The notes under the pieces are model-generated. The model saw nothing but the letters and a program-made list of their open reading frames with translations. It was not told where the DNA came from and searched no databases. The position numbers and the translations under genes were made by a program. A stretch of DNA of 64,000 nucleotides from an uncultured SAR116 cluster alpha proteobacterium (GTDB taxonomy: Bacteria; Pseudomonadota; Alphaproteobacteria; Puniceispirillales; Marisalimonadaceae), in the NCBI GenBank assembly GCA_902558885.1, contig CACEFQ010000001.1, positions 124,001 through 188,000 on the forward strand, written 5' to 3'. Of the stretch, positions 8,657 through 17,367 are shown piece by piece (the first letter of the stretch is position 1; each line of letters opens with the position of its first letter).

Positions 8657-8875
8657 ATGGAATTCATATTAATATGGGTGTTAGGAAATGATGTAATTGA
8701 TAGTGGTCTGAGATATAAGAATGCTGCAAAATGTTTTTCAGAATCCCAAAATGCTGCCGCGGAAATGAGAGAGGTTGGTCTTTCTGCACCAAAATTCACA
8801 TGTTTGCCAGTTGCAAAAGGTAAAGAATTTAAAATTTATAGAAAAAATGATCAAAGCTCTAGATTTCCATTTTAA
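8657..8875 (+). CDS. Small hypothetical protein, 72 residues
   Basis: I do not recognise this small basic protein. The first ten residues are hydrophobic (MEFILIWVLG), followed by a helical stretch rich in Ala and Ser (about 20-40) and a C-terminal strand-like part with KEFKIYRK. Two cysteines are present (about 26 and 49). There is no clear ribosome-binding site, and it begins 17 bases after the hsp20 terminator, so read-through or its own promoter would be needed. It converges on the next small gene with a two-base gap. It may be a real short gene or a chance reading frame. Confidence 0.4.
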   Translation: MEFILIWVLGNDVIDSGLRYKNAAKCFSESQNAAAEMREVGLSAPKFTCLPVAKGKEFKIYRKNDQSSRFPF

Positions 8876-8877
8876 GC

Positions 8878-9093
8878 TTATTCATTAAATTTTTTCTCCA
8901 TAATTTTTCTAATTTTTTCTAATTCTTTGGTCTGCTTATCAATTCCTAAATTTTTTCTGATAAATCCATAAATCCAAATTATTAATATAACTATTATCAA
9001 GAATAAAAGCATCTCAATCATAAAAAATAAAAAATTTATTTTTTCTTGAAACAGTTCTATAGAAGAATTTAAAGGTTTGAATAAGTCTTTCAT
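8878..9093 (-). CDS. Small single-pass membrane protein
   Basis: This unrecognised 71-residue protein has one strong hydrophobic segment (about 20-45, FLFFMIEMLLFLIIVILIIW), followed by a charged Lys/Glu-rich tail (about 48-71) that could form a short coiled coil. The layout suggests an inner-membrane protein with a cytoplasmic C-terminal helix. It is transcribed away from the TAXI transporter operon, with an 79-base region between them that holds a dyad. No function can be assigned. Confidence 0.55.
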   Translation of the reverse strand: MKDLFKPLNSSIELFQEKINFLFFMIEMLLFLIIVILIIWIYGFIRKNLGIDKQTKELEKIRKIMEKKFNE

Positions 9094-9123
9094 TTTTATT
9101 TTTTGTTTTTATTAATTGCTTCT

Positions 9124-9148
9124 AAATCATAATTGAATATTATGATTT
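9124..9148. promoter_or_regulatory. Ten-base inverted repeat upstream of the TAXI operon
   Basis: AAATCATAAT (9124-9133) and ATTATGATTT (9139-9148) form a perfect dyad with a five-base spacer. It sits between two divergent genes and 24 bases before the ATG at 9173, whose ribosome site is a strong AAGGAGG (9161-9167). It is followed by a few T residues but lies upstream of both genes, so an operator or a leader stem seems more likely than a terminator. Confidence 0.4.
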
Positions 9149-9172
9149 TTTGAATAAAAAAAGGAGGATTTT

Positions 9173-10126
9173 ATGAAAGCTAATAACCTATTAATCATTT
9201 CAATAATTTCTGCATTTTTCTCAAGTGCAGCTTTTTCAGAAACAAGAATAACTTACAAATCTGCAAAATCTACCTCATCATATTACCAGATGGGAGTTCA
9301 AATTGCAGATACAATTAAAAAATCTACTAATGGTGGAATGATTTTGACTATAGAAGAAAGTCAAGGATCTGTTCAAAATGTCAAAGAGGTAGCAGCAAGA
9401 AAAGGAAATTATGTTTTTACTACACCACCAGTGTTAGTTAAACTTGCAATAGCAGAAAAAGCAATGTTTAAGGGTAAAGGTAACCCTAATTACAAAAACA
9501 TAAGAGCTTTATTTCCCATTCCTTCTTTAACAATGCATTTTGTAATGTCAAAAAAATCAGGTGTAAAAACTTTTTCAGACATGGCTGGTAAGACAATATT
9601 GTTAGGAAAGGGATCTTTTGGAGCTAAAGAAGGTGCAAAATATATAAAGAATTTTGGCTTAGAGGGTAAAGTTAAATTAGCACAAGTGGAACTTTCAAAC
9701 GCTGTCCCAGCATTAAAGAATGGTCAAATTGATGGGTTTGTTACTGCTGGCTCCTATCCAGCACCAAATGTCATAGAAGCAGCAGCATCAATGGGTGTTA
9801 ATGTAGTATCTTTAACGGAAGAGCAAATTAAATCATCAAAGAGAACGAAATTAATTATACCTGCAGGCACATATGCTGGCCAAGATAGTGATATTGCAAC
9901 TACATCATTGCCAGTTGTTGCATATGCTACAACAAATATGAGTAATGATGTGGCATACAATTTGACAAAAGCTTATTGGGAAAATAAAGGAAAATTAGGT
10001 GAAGCTGCAAAATGGTGGAACGGAGTAACTACTAAAATGCTATCTAATGTATCAACTAAGATTCATTCTGGTGCAATTAAATATTACCAGGAAATCGGGG
10101 TAAAATTAGCTAATCATCATAAATAA
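9173..10126 (+). CDS. TAXI-family TRAP transporter solute-binding protein
   Basis: The 317-residue periplasmic binding protein has a signal peptide over residues 1-22 ending AAFS. The mature part fits the TAXI (TRAP-associated extracytoplasmic immunogenic) family: YQMGVQIADTIKK, a SQGSVQNVKEVAA stretch, GKTILLGKGSFGAKEGA and GQIDGFVTAGSYPAPNV line the predicted pocket. It captures a small organic anion and delivers it to the fused permease encoded three bases downstream. The ligand is unknown. AAGGAGG six bases before ATG gives a strong start. Confidence 0.9.
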   Translation: MKANNLLIISIISAFFSSAAFSETRITYKSAKSTSSYYQMGVQIADTIKKSTNGGMILTIEESQGSVQNVKEVAARKGNYVFTTPPVLVKLAIAEKAMFKGKGNPNYKNIRALFPIPSLTMHFVMSKKSGVKTFSDMAGKTILLGKGSFGAKEGAKYIKNFGLEGKVKLAQVELSNAVPALKNGQIDGFVTAGSYPAPNVIEAAASMGVNVVSLTEEQIKSSKRTKLIIPAGTYAGQDSDIATTSLPVVAYATTNMSNDVAYNLTKAYWENKGKLGEAAKWWNGVTTKMLSNVSTKIHSGAIKYYQEIGVKLANHHK

Positions 10127-10129
10127 TAT

Positions 10130-11881
10130 ATGAAACCTTACTATAAAATGTGGTTTGTCTTTGGATTTATATCCATTGCTTTCCACATTTACCTTATTTT
10201 TTCTGGATTAGTCCCTAATTTGATTTCAAGGCCATTACATTTGGCTCTAATTTTGCCTTGGATTTTTCTTTACAATAATGAAACAAAATTAAAATTATTA
10301 ATTAACGTTTTCATTGTCATTGTAGGAATGACATCATGTTTCTATATTGCCATTTTTTCAAATCAGTTAATGGATCAATATGGATTTTTAGAAAATAAAT
10401 TTCAATTAATTATCTCTTTAATATTAATTTTAATTGTGTTAGATGCTGCAAGACGATCAGTAGGATGGCCTCTGCCTATTGTAAGTTTTGTAGCGTTGTT
10501 ATATGGAGTTTTTGGAGAATATATACCTGGTGAGTTTGGTCATCCAGGACTTCCTTTAAATAGCTTTTTTGGAACACTTACAATTGCTGAAGGTGGGTTA
10601 TGGGGCCCTTTAACAGGTGTTTCTGTATCTATAGTGTCAATATTTGTTATATTTGGCTCTTTTTTAAATTCTGGCGAAGCTGGTTCAGGGTTCATGAATA
10701 TTGCAACCGCTTTTGCAGGAAAATTAAAAGGAGGGGCTGCAAAAGTTTCTGTAATTTCATCTGCTCTTTTTGGTTCTATTTCAGGTTCAGCATCTGCAAA
10801 TGTTGCTTCTACAGGTATGGTTACTTTGCCAGCAATGATAAAGTTAAACTATCCTAAGAGGTTGGCTGCATCTGTAGAAGCTGTAGCATCTTCAGGAGGT
10901 CAGATTATGCCGCCCTTAATGGGTGCAGGTGCATTTGTAATGGTAGAATTAACTGGGGTTCCATATGATAAAATTATTATTGCGGCTCTTTTGCCAGCTG
11001 TTCTTTTCTTTTTTGCAGTTTGGGTTGGTATTAATTTTTATTGTAAAATTTATAATTTAAAACCAATGAAAAAAGATAATCTTCCAGATGTTAAGACAGT
11101 AATCTTAACCTCATTATTTTTTTTAATTCCATTTTCTATATTACTTTGTCTAATGTTTGCAGGCTTTACACCTCAATATTCTGCGTCAATATCTATTTTA
11201 TCAGCATTTATATTACTATTTTTTAATATAAAAAATATTTTTAATTTTCAGTTAGGTGTGAGTAGATTTTTTGAAGCTTGTGTTGCTTCTGGGCGACAGA
11301 TTTCCCTAATTGGTTCAATTATAATATGTGCTTCAATTATAATTGGTGTATTATCAATGACTGGTTTAGGAGTAAAACTTACTTCTTTGATTATATCTTT
11401 ATCAGACAATAATATTTGGCCTGCACTTATTTTAACTGGAATTGCCTGTTTGTTACTAGGTATGGAAGTGCCTACCACAGCAGCTTATGTGATATGTGTT
11501 TCTGTTGCTGGCCCAGCTTTAGTTGACATGGGACTTGAGCTTCTTCAAGTTCACTTATTTGTATTTTGGTTTGCCTTATTATCAACAATTACACCGCCTG
11601 TTTGTGGTACAGTATTTATTGCTTCAGGAATGGTATCTGAAAACTGGTTAAAGGTTTCTTTGACATCAATGAGTTTAGGAATTGGATTATACTTTATCCC
11701 ACTTGCGATGATAGCAAACGAATCGATCATTCAACTAGAAACTGATTTTATCTCTTCAATAATGGCGTTTGTAAAGATTGCTCTAAGCTTGGTTATGTTA
11801 TCCTATGCGTTTATTAGTAAAAATTTAATAATTGCAAAAATGATTTCATTTGGATTAGGTTTATTTGTGATGTTTATATAG
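10130..11881 (+). CDS. TRAP transporter fused permease (DctQM type)
   Basis: The 583-residue membrane protein combines small (DctQ-like, about residues 1-100) and large (DctM-like) TRAP subunits, the arrangement found with TAXI binding proteins. Recognisable large-subunit motifs are SISGSASANVASTG (about 213-226), SGGQIMPPLMGAGAF (about 256-270) and the second half LLLGMEVPTTAAYV (about 442-455). It works as a Na+-driven secondary symporter with the binding protein immediately upstream. It is slightly shorter than many fused TAXI permeases but shows no sign of truncation. Confidence 0.9.
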   Translation: MKPYYKMWFVFGFISIAFHIYLIFSGLVPNLISRPLHLALILPWIFLYNNETKLKLLINVFIVIVGMTSCFYIAIFSNQLMDQYGFLENKFQLIISLILILIVLDAARRSVGWPLPIVSFVALLYGVFGEYIPGEFGHPGLPLNSFFGTLTIAEGGLWGPLTGVSVSIVSIFVIFGSFLNSGEAGSGFMNIATAFAGKLKGGAAKVSVISSALFGSISGSASANVASTGMVTLPAMIKLNYPKRLAASVEAVASSGGQIMPPLMGAGAFVMVELTGVPYDKIIIAALLPAVLFFFAVWVGINFYCKIYNLKPMKKDNLPDVKTVILTSLFFLIPFSILLCLMFAGFTPQYSASISILSAFILLFFNIKNIFNFQLGVSRFFEACVASGRQISLIGSIIICASIIIGVLSMTGLGVKLTSLIISLSDNNIWPALILTGIACLLLGMEVPTTAAYVICVSVAGPALVDMGLELLQVHLFVFWFALLSTITPPVCGTVFIASGMVSENWLKVSLTSMSLGIGLYFIPLAMIANESIIQLETDFISSIMAFVKIALSLVMLSYAFISKNLIIAKMISFGLGLFVMFI

Positions 11882-11894
11882 TTCGTTAATTATC

Positions 11895-12368
11895 TCACTT
11901 GTCATTTTTATAATTTTTTTGATAAGCCTTGCCAAAGCCTTCAACATAAAGAGCTCTATGTGGGTCAAGTGTATAGAAATTGAAATCGGTAAACATACCC
12001 CACATTTTACTTCCACTTTCAATTTTTGCATATGCGCTTAATAGATCAATAAATTCTTTATCATCTTTTCTAAAGACGTTCTTTTTAACAATACCATTAA
12101 TAGTTAACCTGGGGTTATTTGACTTCGTTTTATTTGATTCTTTTAATGAAAAATACAAGCTAACTTTATGATTTATATTGATATTTTTTGTGTGCTCACT
12201 TAAATCACTTATAAGAATATATAACTTTTTGCTTTTGTACAATGGAATTATTTTAGAAAGAAAAGGGAAGTTATCCTTCCCATTAGTTCCCAGAACTGAT
12301 ATTTCATAATCACCTTCTAAAATAGATTGAATTTTCTTTTCGATTTCTGGATTGGTCTTTTGATACAT
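11895..12368 (-). CDS. Pyridoxamine 5'-phosphate oxidase-like flavin-binding protein
   Basis: The protein, about 157 residues from the ATG at 12368, has a split-barrel flavin-binding fold related to HugZ and PNPOx-like proteins: an early helix, then strands around FPFLSKIIPLY, KLYILISDLSEHTKNI and RLTINGIVKK. The end, WGMFTDFNFYTLDPHRALYVEGFG, matches the C-terminal part seen in heme-utilisation HugZ-type proteins. I prefer this ATG to an upstream TTG at 12410, since the extra 14 residues look non-conserved. Heme or flavin-linked oxidoreductase function is possible but unproven. It converges on the TRAP permease gene with a 13-base gap. Confidence 0.75.
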   Translation of the reverse strand: MYQKTNPEIEKKIQSILEGDYEISVLGTNGKDNFPFLSKIIPLYKSKKLYILISDLSEHTKNININHKVSLYFSLKESNKTKSNNPRLTINGIVKKNVFRKDDKEFIDLLSAYAKIESGSKMWGMFTDFNFYTLDPHRALYVEGFGKAYQKNYKNDK

Positions 12369-12459
12369 GAATAAAAATTTAATTTTAATGATTAAATGTG
12401 AATTTAACAATTTTTTTAAATACTTGGAAGTAAATTTATATTAGGTTTAGTTAGTTATA

Positions 12460-13695
12460 ATGAGAAATATTGTTTTTTATATACTAGCTTCTTTTTCTTC
12501 ATTATTGGTTCTTTTATATTGTTTAACCCTTACATCTATTAGTAGAGGTGCAGGTGAGAGTTTTGCAGTTTTTTTGTTGCCATTAAGCACACATTTTTCT
12601 TGGGACAGAGCTTCAGTCGCCTCTATTTATTCTATTTATATGGTTTGTCTTGGTTTAGGTTCATTATTATCTGGTTTATCATTTGATAAATATGGCCCAA
12701 AATTTAATTACATGGTTGGTTTAGGGTTGTTATCCATAGCCTATGGTTTTTTAGGCAACTTTTCATCAATTTGGCAATTTTATGCTTTTTTAGGTATTTT
12801 AGGTGGTTTAGGCGCTTCAATGGTTGGTGTGATTCCAGCCCAGAGTTTGGTTTCTAGATGGTTTGATAAAAATTTGGGTACCGCTTTGTCAATAGCATAT
12901 GCTGGTCAAGGTCTAGGTGTTCTCATTATGGCCCCATTATCGCAAATTTCTATTGATCATTTTGGATGGCAACTTTCTTATAAGTATATTTCATATGTAT
13001 TTATTGCACTGCTAATTTTTGTTTCTTTTCTTCCATGGAAAAAAATTTCTAGCGGATCAAAAAATAATCCAAGAAAAACAAAAGATGGAAGAGCTGTGGG
13101 TGGTGTTTCATTAAAAAAAGCAATACAAACAAAAACATTTTGGGGTTTTTTCTTTATTTTTTGTTTTACAGCAATAGGTATTTTTGGCATTTCTCTTCAC
13201 GTTGTTGCGTATTTAGTTTTTGTAGGTTTAAGCGAAGTAGAAGCAGCCTTTTCATTTGGAATAGCAGGAATATTAAATTTTGTAGGAATGGTTTTGACTG
13301 GCTTGGCAGCTGACAGGTATCCAAGACATCTTGTTGCTACTGTAAGTTATGGTTTGAGTTTTATGGCAATATTTAGTTTGGCTTTCATGCAAGTTAATTC
13401 TTCAATTATATTTTTAGTTTTGTTCATTATAGGGTTTGGGTTATCTGCAGGTGCACGAGGTCCTATCATAACAACATTAATGGCAGAAATTTTTGCAGGA
13501 AAAGGATTAGCGTCTATATATGGAGCAACAAATTTAGGTCAGGGTGTTGGCGCAGCAGCTGGTGCAATTTTGGCAGGTTTTCTTTTTGATTTGACTGGTG
13601 GTTATAATTTTGGTTTCATTTTATGCAGTATATTTACTTTTTGTGGAGCCTTATTGTTTTGGATTATTCCTCAAATCAGATATGCCAAAGTCTAA
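12460..13695 (+). CDS. MFS transporter, monocarboxylate/oxalate-formate type
   Basis: The 411-residue, twelve-segment transporter has a central cytoplasmic loop (about 195-225). The loop between segments 2 and 3 reads GLSFDKYGPKF, a variant of the GxLaDrxGrr signature, and AADRYPR repeats it in the second half. The overall pattern, with a long first helix and RGAGESFAVFLLPL, resembles monocarboxylate and oxalate/formate-type carriers. The SMP-30 gene follows after 19 bases, so the carrier may import the lactone or acid handled there. That link is inference. Confidence 0.85.
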   Translation: MRNIVFYILASFSSLLVLLYCLTLTSISRGAGESFAVFLLPLSTHFSWDRASVASIYSIYMVCLGLGSLLSGLSFDKYGPKFNYMVGLGLLSIAYGFLGNFSSIWQFYAFLGILGGLGASMVGVIPAQSLVSRWFDKNLGTALSIAYAGQGLGVLIMAPLSQISIDHFGWQLSYKYISYVFIALLIFVSFLPWKKISSGSKNNPRKTKDGRAVGGVSLKKAIQTKTFWGFFFIFCFTAIGIFGISLHVVAYLVFVGLSEVEAAFSFGIAGILNFVGMVLTGLAADRYPRHLVATVSYGLSFMAIFSLAFMQVNSSIIFLVLFIIGFGLSAGARGPIITTLMAEIFAGKGLASIYGATNLGQGVGAAAGAILAGFLFDLTGGYNFGFILCSIFTFCGALLFWIIPQIRYAKV

Positions 13696-13714
13696 ACTAT
13701 AAAGAAAAGAATAT

Positions 13715-14653
13715 ATGATTAAAAAAGAATATAAAATATTAGCTGAAAATCTAAAATTTCCTGAAGGTCCAATTTTTATGAATGACGGGTCAATAATTTT
13801 AGTTGAAATTGCTAGAGGTACATTAAGTAAAGTCACATCAGATGGTAATGTTGAAGTTATCGCTAATTTAGGAGGTGGCCCAAACGGAGCGGCTATTGGA
13901 CCAGATGGTCAATGTTATGTATGTAATAATGGGGGTTTTGAATGGGAAATAAACTCAAAGTCAGCAGGGATGAGGCCAATATTGCAGTCTAAATCCTATT
14001 CAGGAGGGAAAATTCAAAAGGTAAATCTTAAAACTGGACTGTTTGAAACACTGTATGAAGAATGTAATGGAATTTCACTAAAGGGACCTAATGATATTGT
14101 TTTTGATAAAGAAGGAAATTTTTGGTTTACAGATTTAGGCAAACAAAGAGAAAGAGATATGGACAGAGGCTCAATTTATTGGGCAAAATCTGACGGATCG
14201 CATATCAAAGAAGTAATTCATCCTATAATGACACCAAACGGAATTGGTCTTTCACCTAATGAAAAAACTCTTTACGTTGCAGAAACGGAGGGGGGTAAGT
14301 TATATGCATTTGATATAATCGGAGAAGGTGAAATTAATAAAATTCACTTTCCACATTCAATTAATGGTGGCAAATTATTAAATAATGAGGGCGGTATTAA
14401 AAGATTTGACTCTCTTGCTGTAGAAAAAAATGGAAATATTTGTGTTGGAACTCTGTTCAACGGTGGTATATCAGTTATTTCTCCGAGTGGAAACTTAGTA
14501 GAGTTTATAAAATTTGAAGATCCATATATTACAAACATATGTTTTGGTTCAAATGATTTAAAAACAGCTTATATAACTGCATCATATGAAGGCCATCTCC
14601 TTGAAGTTAAATGGGACAGAGAGGGTTTACCCTTAAATTTTCTTAATAAATAA
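13715..14653 (+). CDS. SMP-30/gluconolactonase family protein
   Basis: The 312-residue beta-propeller protein of the SMP-30/LRE family includes calcium-dependent lactonases such as gluconolactonase. Visible hallmarks are the N-terminal FPEGPIFM (Glu metal ligand), GPNDIVFDKEGNFWFTD (about 125-141, Asn and Asp ligands) and MTPNGIGLSPNEKTLYVAET (about 170-190). The probable reaction is hydrolysis of a sugar or organic lactone. It follows the MFS gene in the same direction and converges on the TIM-barrel gene with one base between stops. Confidence 0.85.
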   Translation: MIKKEYKILAENLKFPEGPIFMNDGSIILVEIARGTLSKVTSDGNVEVIANLGGGPNGAAIGPDGQCYVCNNGGFEWEINSKSAGMRPILQSKSYSGGKIQKVNLKTGLFETLYEECNGISLKGPNDIVFDKEGNFWFTDLGKQRERDMDRGSIYWAKSDGSHIKEVIHPIMTPNGIGLSPNEKTLYVAETEGGKLYAFDIIGEGEINKIHFPHSINGGKLLNNEGGIKRFDSLAVEKNGNICVGTLFNGGISVISPSGNLVEFIKFEDPYITNICFGSNDLKTAYITASYEGHLLEVKWDREGLPLNFLNK

Positions 14654-14654
14654 T

Positions 14655-15515
14655 TTATAACAGTTCTAATATTTCATTTTTAAGATTTGTTATAACTAGT
14701 TTTGGATCAGTTTCTTTTATATCAGATTGAAAAATCTCAAATTCTACATTTATTTTATCTTTTCTATTTAAAACAGTTTTCAAATACTTTGAGATATCAA
14801 CATTATTTATATTATTTTGTTTGTTCAAAATTAGTCTACCTGTAGGCCTCCAATTATTATCAAATTTAATATTTGAAAATTGAAGCAAGCCTAATTTAGG
14901 AGAGTTTTTTAAAAAACTATCTAGTTTTGTGTCTGCAAAACTGTGATATAGGTCAATTATTAATTTATGTTGATATTTTTTTACAAGATTTAAGCAGCTT
15001 GAAATCGAATTAAAATGACCTTTTTTAAGTATTTCCCAACTCCCAATAGGCTCTAAACCCAAAGTAAGGTTCTGTTCTTGAGCTTTGTTAAATAAATAGA
15101 GTAACTGATTTAAACTATCTTTTCTTATTTTTTCAATATTAAGGTTTTTATTTTCAAAATTATATTCAGAACTGATTGGATTTGGTCCTCCAAGAATTCC
15201 ACCAGAAATAACACAAACCACATCTGGTTTTAATATTTTTGCATAATTAAAAATTTTCTCGTGTTGTTTAAAATAAAACTTATCAGTAAAATATCCTACA
15301 GAATTAATGCTGGTAACGTTTATTTTGTTAAGACTTAACTCTTGCTTTAATTTGTTAACTCCATATTCTTCAATAAAATTAACATGTAACCCTATATTCT
15401 TAATTTCTGCTTTTAATATCGCCTCAATAAATTCGTATGGATCAATATTTTTTGGCCATAAATAACTATTTACTGATAACCTATTTTCTAAAGCATCTCG
15501 TATGTTTGATTTCAT
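14655..15515 (-). CDS. Sugar phosphate isomerase/epimerase family (TIM barrel)
   Basis: The 286-residue protein of the xylose-isomerase-like TIM-barrel family begins RLSVNSYLW. A GLEPIGSWE strand places a metal-binding Glu near 155 and LIIDLYHSFAD supplies a metal-binding Asp/His near 190. NVEFEIFQ near 260 supplies the last acidic ligand. Such enzymes isomerise or epimerise sugars, inositols or hydroxypyruvate. It is the last of three genes in a minus-strand operon with the cupin and the MmgE/PrpD gene (7 bases after the cupin stop). Confidence 0.75.
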   Translation of the reverse strand: MKSNIRDALENRLSVNSYLWPKNIDPYEFIEAILKAEIKNIGLHVNFIEEYGVNKLKQELSLNKINVTSINSVGYFTDKFYFKQHEKIFNYAKILKPDVVCVISGGILGGPNPISSEYNFENKNLNIEKIRKDSLNQLLYLFNKAQEQNLTLGLEPIGSWEILKKGHFNSISSCLNLVKKYQHKLIIDLYHSFADTKLDSFLKNSPKLGLLQFSNIKFDNNWRPTGRLILNKQNNINNVDISKYLKTVLNRKDKINVEFEIFQSDIKETDPKLVITNLKNEILELL

Positions 15516-15522
15516 TAAAATT

Positions 15523-15897
15523 TTAATCTTTATTATAATATTGAACTTCTAGAAATATACATCCTTCATCAGATCTGAATGGCCCATGATTAGTTCCTGG
15601 AGGTCTGCATGCATATGCAGGAGATTGTGTTGTGATTTTTTTATTTCCTGGTTCATCATTTCCTAAAGTAATTGATCCTGAGATCATATAAACTTCTTCC
15701 CAATAATCATGAACAAAAACCTCAGTATTAAATGCTCCAGGTAAAAATCTAATTAAGCGTGTCCTTACACCAACTTTTTTTTCTTCATCCAAACTTCCTG
15801 ATAACATTTTCATTTCAATTCCGGGACCTGCACCAGGTACTAATTCCCAACCTTCATTAATGTTTAGCTTTGAAAAAGAAATAGCTTCTTTTAACAT
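15523..15897 (-). CDS. Cupin domain protein
   Basis: The small protein, about 124 residues from ATG 15897, is preceded by AAAGGG and starts just after the stop of the upstream MmgE/PrpD gene. The upstream in-frame ATG at 15915 lies inside that gene and is less likely. The single cupin barrel shows FLPGAFNTEVFVHDYWEEVYMISG for the first metal motif and a PPGTNHGPF second motif with a His. The fold resembles ChrR-type or dioxygenase-like cupins. Function is unknown and probably tied to the operon's pathway. Confidence 0.75.
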   Translation of the reverse strand: MLKEAISFSKLNINEGWELVPGAGPGIEMKMLSGSLDEEKKVGVRTRLIRFLPGAFNTEVFVHDYWEEVYMISGSITLGNDEPGNKKITTQSPAYACRPPGTNHGPFRSDEGCIFLEVQYYNKD

Positions 15898-15898
15898 T

Positions 15899-17281
15899 TT
15901 AATATCCCTTTCCATTTATAATTTGTTGTAAGTCATTAAACCACACAATTGATGATTTATCATTTTCGATGTTTGTATTAAGTATTTTTTCAATTAAATT
16001 ATTACAATTATTGTTTTTTATATGACTATTAACCAAGTCAAGAGTTTTATCACATATTTCTTTTTCACTCATTGGATTTTCTGGGTCACCTTTAGCATGA
16101 TCTGATTTTTGAGTGAGTTCTTCATCATTATTGAATTTAATTTTAATTTGTACTGAATAGTTTTTTGGAAAATTAATTGACATCTGTTTGTTAGAATTAA
16201 CTCTAATTTTTTTTCGTAAACTATCAATTTTATTATTATTTAATATATTTTTTTCAAAATAACTTTCTTTTATATCTTCAAATATTAGAGAAATTGCACA
16301 ACAATGTTGAAGTGAAAATTTCCCTTCAATTTCATTTGTTGGGTTTGGCTTGTTACAAAAATCAATAGCAGTTTGATAAGTTTCTATTTCTATAAATTTA
16401 ATATCTTCAATATTAATTTTTTCTTTTTTTATTATTTTCTTCAATTCTAATGCCGCACCTATCACGGGGTGACTGTGTCTGCATGCTGGCCATGGTTTAT
16501 TGCTGACTTCATTTATTAAATGTGTATTTTCTTTTTTAATTAATGCTTCAAAATTAATTTTGTTAGTGAAGGCTTTTAAAAATCCTAATTCTCCCTCTAT
16601 CATGTCAATAGGTGTTTTAGCGTTTTTTTGCGCTAAAAAAGCTGATGTTAATCCGGATCTTGAAGCATTAGCTAATGCATATTGTTTTGCTTCGCCTTCA
16701 CCTTTTCTGCATTGCCATATTCCTGAAGAATTCATTGTGGCAAGTTGAATAGAGTAATTTAATCTAGTCAAAGCTAAATTTTTGTTTTGATCATGATTAA
16801 GAATGTAACTTGAAGCTGCCGCAGCTCCAAAAACCCCACAGGTGGCACTTGAATAAAAAATCTTATAATGATCAGTTCCTAAGCATATTCCCATTCTTAT
16901 TGCTGTTTCATATCCGAATACTAAAGATTTTAAGAAATTTAAGGTATTTACAGGCTTAAATGATGATGTAGCTATTGCTGCGGGTATAATAGTATCTCCA
17001 GGGTGGATAATTGAAGTTCTATGAACATCATCTAATTCTAAGATATTTCCAACTGCTGCGTTAATAAAAGCACTGTCAAATGGACTTAATGATTTTTTAT
17101 CAAAAAGATTAAGAGAGTTTCCTTTTGTAAGTTCTGATTGTAAATTTTTAAATGGAGAAGCTTGTTTTGAAAAAGTTCCTGCAATCGAGTAACCAATCCA
17201 ATCAATAATTGCTAATCTAGCTTTATGTAAAGTTTGTCTATCAGGCTCTTGGCTTATTTGTTTCAAAAATTGATCAATCAT
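15899..17281 (-). CDS. MmgE/PrpD family protein
   Basis: The 460-residue protein, from ATG 17281, belongs to the family of 2-methylcitrate dehydratase (PrpD), cis-aconitate decarboxylase and iminodisuccinate epimerase. Typical features are the N-terminal ARLAIIDWIGYSIAG, the LELDDVHRTSIIHPGD segment with its His and Asp (about 82-97), and KPWPACRHSHPVIGAA (about 262-277). A longer reading frame upstream to 17380 overlaps the divergent transporter gene and looks non-conserved. It heads a three-gene operon. The exact reaction (dehydration, epimerisation or decarboxylation of a polycarboxylate) cannot be fixed. Confidence 0.85.
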   Translation of the reverse strand: MIDQFLKQISQEPDRQTLHKARLAIIDWIGYSIAGTFSKQASPFKNLQSELTKGNSLNLFDKKSLSPFDSAFINAAVGNILELDDVHRTSIIHPGDTIIPAAIATSSFKPVNTLNFLKSLVFGYETAIRMGICLGTDHYKIFYSSATCGVFGAAAASSYILNHDQNKNLALTRLNYSIQLATMNSSGIWQCRKGEGEAKQYALANASRSGLTSAFLAQKNAKTPIDMIEGELGFLKAFTNKINFEALIKKENTHLINEVSNKPWPACRHSHPVIGAALELKKIIKKEKINIEDIKFIEIETYQTAIDFCNKPNPTNEIEGKFSLQHCCAISLIFEDIKESYFEKNILNNNKIDSLRKKIRVNSNKQMSINFPKNYSVQIKIKFNNDEELTQKSDHAKGDPENPMSEKEICDKTLDLVNSHIKNNNCNNLIEKILNTNIENDKSSIVWFNDLQQIINGKGY

Positions 17282-17367
17282 CTTTATTTCAATCAGTTCA
17301 AAATTTACTTTGCTATTATTTTTTTTTGCTGTTTTAATAAATGTACAATAAATATGGAGATAAATAT

